A stretch of DNA of 10,986 nucleotides from Actinomycetospora sp. Its GTDB lineage: Bacteria; Actinomycetota; Actinomycetes; Mycobacteriales; Pseudonocardiaceae. The notes beneath the pieces were generated by a model. It was not told where the DNA came from. It saw only the letters and a list, made by a program, of their open reading frames with translations, and did no database searches. The translations under genes and the position numbers were made by a program. Within the stretch, counting starts at the first letter, position 1. Every line of letters begins with the position of its first letter. Shown one piece after another: positions 6,402 through 10,986 of this stretch. Location: assembly GCA_025925615.1 (NCBI GenBank), contig JAICLN010000100.1, positions 1 to 10,986 of the forward strand, read 5' to 3'.

Positions 6402-7058
6402 GTGGCGTTCACCGGGTTCGGCGACGCGGCCGTCGACTTCTACGAGGGGCTCGAGGCCGACAACTCCAAGGCCTACTGGACCGACCACCGCCACCTCTAC
6501 GAGGAGCACGTCCGCGGGCCGATGATCGCCCTGCTCGCCGACCTCGAGACCGAGTTCGGGCGGGGCAAGGTCTTCCGGCCGTACCGCGACGTGCGGTTCG
6601 CGGCCGACAAGACGCCGTACAAGGTGCAGTGCGGGGCCACCGCGGGACCGCACTACGTCCAGGTCTCCGCCGACGGCGTGATGGTGGCGGTCGGCTACTA
6701 CGCGATGGTGCCGGCGCAGATCGCCCGCTTCCGGGCGGCGGTGGACGACGAGCGCCACGGACCGGTGCTCGCGGGCCTCGTCGAGGGTCTCGACGCGGAC
6801 GGCTTCACGATCGCCGGAGACCGCCTGAAGAGCCGGCCGCGCGGCACCGACCCGGAGCACCCGCGCCTCGACCTGATGCGCCACCGCAGCCTCTACGCCT
6901 GGTGCTCGTGGCCGCCCTCGGAGGAGCTGCACACCCCGGCGCTCGCCGAGCGGGTCGCGACGACGTGGCGCCGGCTCGACCCGCTCGGGCAGTGGCTCGA
7001 CGAGCACGTCGGGGTCGACCTGGAGGACGCCGCGCAGAGCGTCCGCCGTCGTCGCTGA
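6402..7058 (+). CDS. DUF2461 (TIGR02453) family protein
   Basis: 218 residues, the usual length for the family. The GTG at 6402 is chosen because the protein N-terminus (FTGFGDAAVDFYEGLEADNSKAYW) aligns with the family start, and because a -10 box sits at the leaderless distance. Family blocks seen are the N-terminal NSKAYWTDHRHLYEEHV helix, FRPYRDVRFAADKTPYK, and the YYAMVPAQIARFR stretch. The role is unknown; some relatives are annotated as unclassified conserved proteins in bacteria and fungi. It has no signal peptide or membrane segment. It lies 59 bases upstream of the ArsR-like gene, which has its own promoter, so it is probably not part of the nitrile module. Confidence 0.88.
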   Translation: MAFTGFGDAAVDFYEGLEADNSKAYWTDHRHLYEEHVRGPMIALLADLETEFGRGKVFRPYRDVRFAADKTPYKVQCGATAGPHYVQVSADGVMVAVGYYAMVPAQIARFRAAVDDERHGPVLAGLVEGLDADGFTIAGDRLKSRPRGTDPEHPRLDLMRHRSLYAWCSWPPSEELHTPALAERVATTWRRLDPLGQWLDEHVGVDLEDAAQSVRRRR

Positions 7059-7078
7059 CCTGGGTGCCCCTCCGCGAC

Positions 7079-7099
7079 GATATGTGGCCAGTCGTCGAC
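7079..7099 (+). promoter_or_regulatory. Candidate operator A (autoregulation of the ArsR-like gene)
   Basis: The motif GATATGT-N6-TC-N2-CGAC matches the amidase promoter site (8986-9006, minus strand) at 13 of 21 positions with identical spacing. It overlaps the expected -35 region (about 7083-7088) of the ArsR-like gene, a good position for autorepression. It was found by eye, and binding is an inference. Confidence 0.4.
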
Positions 7100-7105
7100 A
7101 GGTGA

Positions 7106-7111
7106 TACCGT
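7106..7111 (+). promoter_or_regulatory. -10 box of the ArsR-like gene (leaderless)
   Basis: TACCGT is followed by 6 bases and the GTG at 7118, the same geometry as the DUF2461 gene. There is no ribosome site, so a leaderless transcript is likely. Confidence 0.5.
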
Positions 7112-7117
7112 CCGGCC

Positions 7118-7471
7118 GTGGAGCCGAACGAGAACCTCGCGTTCGACGCCCTGTCCGACCGGGTCCGCCGTCGCATCCTGGCCGTGCTCGGCGAGCACGG
7201 CGAGCTGTCCGTCGGGGACATCGCCGGTCGCATCGACGCCGTCGGGCGCACCACCGTCTCCAGCCACCTGCGCGTCCTGCGCACCTCGGGGCTGGTGCGC
7301 GAGCGGCGCGACGGCCGCAACCGCTTCTACTCCCTCGACGTGGACGGCGCCGTCCGCGATGCTTTCGTGTTCCTGCAGTCGATCCTGCACCAGGCCGTCG
7401 CGGGGGCGGCCGCCACCGACCCGTCGACGGCCGAGCCGGCCGGCACGGACGGGGAGCGGGACACCGGCTGA
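7118..7471 (+). CDS. ArsR/SmtB-family repressor lacking metal-site cysteines (NhlD-like)
   Basis: 117 residues forming a winged helix-turn-helix. The first helices are ENLAFDALSDRVRRRILAVL (5-24). The recognition helix is TTVSSHLRVLRTSGLV (45-60), followed by the wing RERRDGRNRFYSL. In metal sensors of this family the helix before the HTH carries ELCVCDL; here it is ELSVGDI (29-35), and the protein has no cysteine at all, so it is not an arsenic- or cadmium-type sensor. It sits 22 bases before the SRPBCC/AmiC-like gene and upstream of the amidase and nitrile hydratase genes. From memory, the Rhodococcus rhodochrous J1 low-mass nitrile hydratase cluster encodes an ArsR-related regulator (NhlD) beside an AmiC-like one (NhlC). 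A repressor of the nitrile operon is therefore the likely role. Confidence 0.85.
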   Translation: MEPNENLAFDALSDRVRRRILAVLGEHGELSVGDIAGRIDAVGRTTVSSHLRVLRTSGLVRERRDGRNRFYSLDVDGAVRDAFVFLQSILHQAVAGAAATDPSTAEPAGTDGERDTG

Positions 7472-7493
7472 CCCACCCCGGCCAGGGACCCCG

Positions 7494-8933
7494 ATGCAGA
7501 CGACCACGGTTGCCGCCGAGCGGACCGTCGCGCGCACGCCGCACGAGGTGTTCGCCCTGTTCGGGACCTCGCGGGGAGCCGGCTGGGTGTTCGGGGCACG
7601 CTGCGACGAGGTGCGCACCGGCGCCCCGGTGAGCCTGCGTCTCCCCCTCGGCGAGCAGGGCCGCCACGACGTCGACGTCCTCGGCCGGCTGTGCCGGGTG
7701 GTGCCCGCCGCGGTGATCGACATCGAGCACACCCAGCCCTGGCGCGGCCGCCTGACGCTGCGGTTCACCCCGGCCGGCCCGCGGGGCACCCGCGTCCAGG
7801 CCCGGGCCCACGTGCCCGCGGAGGGCGTCGAGTGGCTCCTGCACCGCCGCGGGATCCCGCTGCCGGAGCCGCCCGACGACGGCGCGATCCGGCTCGGGGT
7901 GATCGCCACCTCCTCCGGTCCGGGCGCGGTCTACTCGCTCTCGGCCGAGCTGATGGCCGAGCTCGCCGTCGACGAGATCAACGCCGACGGCGGGATCGCC
8001 GGCCACCCCGTGCGGCTGCTCCCGGCCGACGACGCGACGGACGCCGAGCAGGCGGCCGCCGAGGCCGAGCGCATGGTCCGACTCGGGTGTCGTGCGGTCT
8101 TCGTCAACAGCACGTCCGCCAGCTTCGACGCGGTGCGCCGGGTGCTGGCCGGCCGGGGCGTGCTGGTGGTGCACACCGTGCTCAACGAGGGCGGCGGGGT
8201 CTCCCCGACGGCGATCCGCTTCGGTGAGCGCCCGCACGCCCAGCTCGAGGCGCTGGTCGCCCCGACGATGGCGACGACGGGGGCGCGGCGCTGGTTCCTC
8301 GTCGGCGAGGGCTACGTGTGGTCCTACGGAGCGCACGCGGCGGCCCAGCGGGCCATCGCGCGGGCCGGTGGCGAGGTCGCCGGCGAGGCCCTGAGCCCGC
8401 TGGGGACGTCGGACTTCTCCGCGACGATCGACGCGGTCCGGCGCTCGGGCGCGGACCTCGTGCTGAGCACGCTCGTCGGCGCCGACGAGGTCGCCTTCGA
8501 GCGCCAGAGCGAGGCGGCCGGGCTGCGCGAGAGCACCCGCACGGTGTCCCTCGCGCTCGAGGAGTCGACCCTGGCCCACATCGGGCCGCGGGCCGGGAAC
8601 GGGCTGCGCACCGCGCTCGGCTACTTCCAGGACAACCCGGTGGCGGGCAACGCCGAGCTCGTGGGCCGCTACCGGGCCGCGTTCGGGACGTGGGCGCCCG
8701 CGATCACCGCGCTCTCCGAGACCGTCTACGAGGCCATCCACCAGTACGCCCGGGTGCTCCACCGCGACCCCGACGGGAGCGCCGCGGGGCACGGGCAGGC
8801 CCTGATGCGGAGCCGGGACCGGGCGGGCGGCGACGTCGTCGGGGCCCGTGACCTGCTGCGACCCCAGCTGTACGTCGCCGAGGGACGCCCGTCCGGGCTG
8901 CAGGTCGTCGGCGAGGCCGCACCGACGCGCTGA
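7494..8933 (+). CDS. SRPBCC domain fused to AmiC-like amide-sensor domain (NhlC-like regulator)
   Basis: 479 residues in one uninterrupted frame from the ATG at 7494, 22 bases after the ArsR-like gene. Residues 1-120 look like an SRPBCC/AHSA1-type lipocalin-like pocket: strand TTTVAAERTV, helix TPHEVFALF, then strands through DIEHTQPW and RGRLTLRFTP, with a short closing helix VEWLLHRRG. A Pro-rich linker leads at residue 132 to IRLGVIATSSGPG, the start of a type 1 periplasmic-binding fold. It continues with LAVDEINADGGIAG, HPVRLLPADD, FVNSTSAS, WFLVGEGYVWSYG and a late YFQDNPVAGNAELVGRY, as in AmiC and branched-chain amide/urea binding proteins. No signal peptide or lipobox exists, so it is cytosolic, like the AmiC amide sensor of Pseudomonas. 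Position before the amidase implies an amide-sensing regulator. The SRPBCC fusion is unusual: AmiC itself is about 385 residues. Confidence 0.8.
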   Translation: MQTTTVAAERTVARTPHEVFALFGTSRGAGWVFGARCDEVRTGAPVSLRLPLGEQGRHDVDVLGRLCRVVPAAVIDIEHTQPWRGRLTLRFTPAGPRGTRVQARAHVPAEGVEWLLHRRGIPLPEPPDDGAIRLGVIATSSGPGAVYSLSAELMAELAVDEINADGGIAGHPVRLLPADDATDAEQAAAEAERMVRLGCRAVFVNSTSASFDAVRRVLAGRGVLVVHTVLNEGGGVSPTAIRFGERPHAQLEALVAPTMATTGARRWFLVGEGYVWSYGAHAAAQRAIARAGGEVAGEALSPLGTSDFSATIDAVRRSGADLVLSTLVGADEVAFERQSEAAGLRESTRTVSLALEESTLAHIGPRAGNGLRTALGYFQDNPVAGNAELVGRYRAAFGTWAPAITALSETVYEAIHQYARVLHRDPDGSAAGHGQALMRSRDRAGGDVVGARDLLRPQLYVAEGRPSGLQVVGEAAPTR

Positions 8934-8952
8934 GCCCCCGGCCTGCGCCTTT

Positions 8953-8990
8953 CCGACACGTCACGCAACCGCAACAGGTTGATGCGTCGG
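8953..8990. promoter_or_regulatory. Imperfect dyad upstream of the amidase promoter
   Basis: The core is ACGCAACC (8963-8970), loop GCAACA, then GGTT (8977-8980) and GCGT (8984-8987) separated by a 3-base bulge. Outer CCGAC (8953-8957) and GTCGG (8986-8990) extend it. Lying just upstream of the -35 box and abutting candidate operator B, it could be a second regulator site. The evidence is symmetry and position only. Confidence 0.35.
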
Positions 8991-9006
8991 TGATCATTGA
9001 CATATC
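8986..9006 (-). promoter_or_regulatory. Candidate operator B over the amidase -35 box
   Basis: Read on the minus strand from 9006, this gives GATATGT-N6-TC-N2-CGAC, the motif also found upstream of the ArsR-like gene at 7079-7099. It fully covers the TTGACA -35 box, so a bound repressor would block RNA polymerase. It includes the palindrome TGATCA (8991-8996). Confidence 0.4.
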
Positions 9007-9026
9007 TCGGACGGTCTTCCTACTGT
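8997..9026 (+). promoter_or_regulatory. Sigma-70-type promoter of the amidase / nitrile hydratase operon
   Basis: A perfect TTGACA -35 (8997-9002) and a TACTGT -10 (9021-9026) are 18 bases apart, the best promoter in the window. Transcription would start near 9033, giving a leader of about 50 bases before the amidase ATG at 9083. Such a strong core promoter next to a candidate operator fits a repressed, inducible operon. Confidence 0.75.
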
Positions 9027-9082
9027 GCCCTGGTTCACAGTCGGATCCCCGATCGCCACCCGCCAGCCCCTGGAGTCGCCCG

Positions 9083-10624
9083 ATGCCGCTTCCCACCCCG
9101 GACCACGAGGCGCTCACCGCGGTCGCGGCGGGCTACGGCCTCGGCCTGTCGTCCGACGAGGTCGGCGAGTACGCCCCGGTGGTCGCGGGCCTGCTCGCAT
9201 CCTGGGACGCCGTGGCCGAGCTCTACGAGGCCGAGGCGCCGGCTCCGCCGGAGCGGGCGTGGTCGCGGCCCGAGGCCGGCGCGAACCCCTACAACGCCTG
9301 GTACGTGACGACCTCGATCACCGAGTCCTCGTCGGGCCCGCTCGCCGGGCGCTCCGTCGCGATCAAGGACAACACCGCGGTCGCCGGGGTGCCGATGACC
9401 AACGGCTCGACGACCATCGAGGGCTTCGTCCCCTCTACCGACGCCACGATCGTGCGCCGCCTGCTCGATGCGGGCGCGACGATCGCCGGCAAGGCCGTCT
9501 GCGAGGACCTCTGCTTCTCCGGCGCAGGCATCACCGCCTCGACCGGGCACGTGGAGAACCCCTGGGACGCCTCCCGCCACGCCGGCGGCTCCTCGGGCGG
9601 CAGCGCCGCGCTCGTCGCGGGCGGCGTCGTCGACATGGCCACCGGGGGCGACCAGGGCGGGTCGATCCGCATCCCGGCCTCGGACTGCGGCCTCGTCGGG
9701 CACAAGCCGACCTGGGGTCTCGTCCCCTACACCGGCGCGTTCCCGATCGAGGCGACCATCGATCACGTCGGGCCGATCACCCGCACCGTCTCCGACGCCG
9801 CGCTGATGCTCTCGGTCATCGCGGGCCCCGACGGGCACGACCCGCGCCAGCCGGCGAACCTGCAGGTCCAGGACTACCTCGGCGCGCTCGGGCAGGGCGT
9901 CCAGGGCCTGCGGGTCGGCGTCGTGCGCGAGGGCTTCGGCCTCGCCGAGTCCGAGCCCGAGACCGACGAGGCGGTGCGCACCGCCGTCGGGGCGCTCGCC
10001 GACGCGGGCATGACGGTCTCCGAGGTCTCGGTGCCCTGGCACCTGCACGGGCCCCGCATCTGGGACGTCATCGCCACCGAGGGCGCCACCGCCCAGATGG
10101 TCGACACCTACGGGTACGGCCTGAACTGGAAGGGCCGCTACGACCCCGAGGTCATGGAGCACTACGGCCGGCGCTGGTTCGAGGACGGCAGCCGCTTCCC
10201 CGAGACCGTCGACCTGGTGCTGCTCGCCGGCAAGTACGCGCTGAACACCACCCACGGCCGCCACTACGCGATGGCGCAGAACCTCGCCCCGAAGCTGGCC
10301 GCGGCCTACGACGCCGCCCTGGCCGAGGTGGACGTGCTGGTCATGCCCACCCTGCCGATGCGGGCCACGGTGCGCCCGGGAGAGGGCGCCCGACCGCCGG
10401 AGATCCTCGGACGGGCCCTGGAGATGCTGGCCAACACCAGCCCGTTCGACGTCACCGGCCACCCCGCGTGCTCGGTGCCCGCTCCGCTCGCCGACGGGCT
10501 CCCCGTCGGGATGATGCTCGTCGGCCGCCAGTTCGAGGACGCCACCGTCCTGCGCGCCGCGCACGCCTACGAGCAGGCCGTCGGAGGCTTCCCGGCTCCC
10601 GCCGCGGCCGCCGCCTCCGTCTGA
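9083..10624 (+). CDS. Amidase-signature family amidase (nitrile pathway)
   Basis: 513 residues. The ATG at 9083 follows a TGGAG site by about 8 bases; further in-frame codons upstream lie within the promoter. It hydrolyses carboxylic amides to acid and ammonia in the cytosol. The amidase-signature Ser-cisSer-Lys triad is complete: Lys95 in VAIKDN, cis-Ser170 in GGSSGGSAA and nucleophile Ser194 in GGDQGGSIRIPAS. The 75- and 24-residue spacings equal those of fatty acid amide hydrolase (142/217/241). As I recall, the nitrile-linked Rhodococcus sp. N-771 amidase uses Lys96/Ser171/Ser195, one residue away, and is of similar length. The long N-terminal helical region before Lys95 also fits that group. 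It is followed after 30 bases by the nitrile hydratase beta gene, so it completes the nitrile-to-acid route. The preferred amide and enantioselectivity cannot be read. Confidence 0.95.
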   Translation: MPLPTPDHEALTAVAAGYGLGLSSDEVGEYAPVVAGLLASWDAVAELYEAEAPAPPERAWSRPEAGANPYNAWYVTTSITESSSGPLAGRSVAIKDNTAVAGVPMTNGSTTIEGFVPSTDATIVRRLLDAGATIAGKAVCEDLCFSGAGITASTGHVENPWDASRHAGGSSGGSAALVAGGVVDMATGGDQGGSIRIPASDCGLVGHKPTWGLVPYTGAFPIEATIDHVGPITRTVSDAALMLSVIAGPDGHDPRQPANLQVQDYLGALGQGVQGLRVGVVREGFGLAESEPETDEAVRTAVGALADAGMTVSEVSVPWHLHGPRIWDVIATEGATAQMVDTYGYGLNWKGRYDPEVMEHYGRRWFEDGSRFPETVDLVLLAGKYALNTTHGRHYAMAQNLAPKLAAAYDAALAEVDVLVMPTLPMRATVRPGEGARPPEILGRALEMLANTSPFDVTGHPACSVPAPLADGLPVGMMLVGRQFEDATVLRAAHAYEQAVGGFPAPAAAAASV

Positions 10625-10654
10625 CCCGTCCCCACGACCGACCTCGGAGGTCTC

Positions 10655-10986
10655 ATGAACGGCATCCACGATCTCGGCGGACGGGACGGCCTCGGCGCCG
10701 TCGACCCGCCCCCGCCGGGCGTCGAGCCGGTGTGGAAGGCGGAGTGGGAGAAGCACGCCCACGCCATGTTCCCGCTGGCGTTCCGGGCCGGGCACTTCGG
10801 GCTCGACGAGTTCCGCTTCGCGATGGAGCAGATGGACCCGGTCGAGTACCTGTCCTCGGCCTACTACGAGCACTGGCTGCACGCGGTGGAGCACTACGGC
10901 GTGCGGGCCGGGGCGCTGGACCCCGACGAGGTCGAGAAGCGCTACCGGTACTACCTCGAGAACCCCGACGCCCCGCTGCCGGACCA
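10655..10986 (+). CDS. Nitrile hydratase beta subunit (3' end missing)
   Basis: The first 110 codons are in the window. The ATG at 10655 follows CTCGGAGG by 4 bases. The N-terminus MNGIHDLGG.DGLG is the beta-subunit signature. It is followed by VWKAEWEKHAHAMFPLAFRAG, LDEFRFAMEQMDPVEYL, YYEHWLHAVEHYGV and a YYLENPDAPLP stretch very like the Pseudonocardia thermophila cobalt enzyme as I remember it. The beta subunit pairs with a metal-bearing alpha subunit to hydrate nitriles to amides. The alpha gene is not upstream, so the order here is amidase, beta and then presumably alpha. That order is typical of cobalt-type clusters; iron-type Rhodococcus clusters run amidase, alpha, beta. The metal itself must be confirmed from the alpha subunit outside the window. 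Confidence 0.95.
   Translation, partial: MNGIHDLGGRDGLGAVDPPPPGVEPVWKAEWEKHAHAMFPLAFRAGHFGLDEFRFAMEQMDPVEYLSSAYYEHWLHAVEHYGVRAGALDPDEVEKRYRYYLENPDAPLPD

Noticed and set aside
6102..8792. An 896-codon open frame on the minus strand across the DUF2461, ArsR-like and sensor genes
   Set aside because: It is the antisense shadow of well-supported plus-strand genes; only its last 82 codons (the FmdB-type protein) are real. Long antisense frames are expected at this GC content.
8934..8996. A terminator between the sensor gene and the amidase promoter
   Set aside because: Only a 3-bp stem and the imperfect dyad can be drawn; neither has enough stem stability or a T tract, so readthrough into the amidase operon remains possible.
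9035..10894. A 619-codon minus-strand open frame opposite the amidase
   Set aside because: Its composition is low-complexity (Gly, Arg, Val, His, Asp) with no recognisable motif, and it is fully antisense to a clear amidase and nitrile hydratase gene.

Overview
This is a very GC-rich window in which nearly every third codon position is G or C, GTG starts are frequent and several genes appear leaderless. This points to a high-GC actinobacterium. Pseudonocardia or a close relative is my best guess: the partial nitrile hydratase beta subunit at the right end resembles, from memory, the Pseudonocardia thermophila enzyme. That placement is an inference.

Layout. Bases 1-1181 (+): the 3' part of a METTL7-like SAM methyltransferase, then an atypical-SDR NAD(P)-binding protein. 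Bases 1179-1252: a long palindrome that supplies the stop codons of two convergent genes. Bases 1250-4015 (-): a tight three-gene redox operon, transcribed leftwards, of a cytoplasmic sulfite-oxidase-fold molybdopterin oxidoreductase, an FNR-type flavin reductase and a class I pyridine nucleotide-disulfide oxidoreductase. Bases 4188-4990 (+): a UBP-type zinc-finger protein and an acidic DUF5709 protein. Bases 4988-5028 hold what looks like a decayed second copy of the palindrome. Bases 5167-6347: an unrecognised 89-aa protein (+), a strong two-way terminator, a PEBP/YbhB protein (-) and an FmdB-type zinc ribbon (-). Bases 6402-7058 (+): a DUF2461 protein.

The most interesting part is 7079-10986 (+), a nitrile/amide catabolism module. 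It holds an ArsR-family repressor without the metal-binding cysteines, then a 479-aa protein joining an SRPBCC (AHSA1-like) domain to an AmiC-like periplasmic-binding-protein domain with no signal peptide. A strong TTGACA-18-TACTGT promoter follows, then an amidase-signature enzyme with the Lys95/Ser170/Ser194 triad and the start of the nitrile hydratase beta gene, cut by the window end. Nitrile hydratase would turn nitriles into amides and the amidase would turn those into acid plus ammonia. The SRPBCC/AmiC-like protein is a plausible cytosolic amide sensor working with the ArsR repressor. A gapped motif, GATATGT-N6-TC-N2-CGAC, occurs at the -35 region of both the arsR-like gene and the amidase promoter and is a candidate operator. 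The beta-first order suggests a cobalt-type enzyme, with the alpha subunit and activator expected just beyond the window.

No rRNA, tRNA, CRISPR array, transposase or phage gene is visible, and no gene-free stretch exceeds 300 bases.
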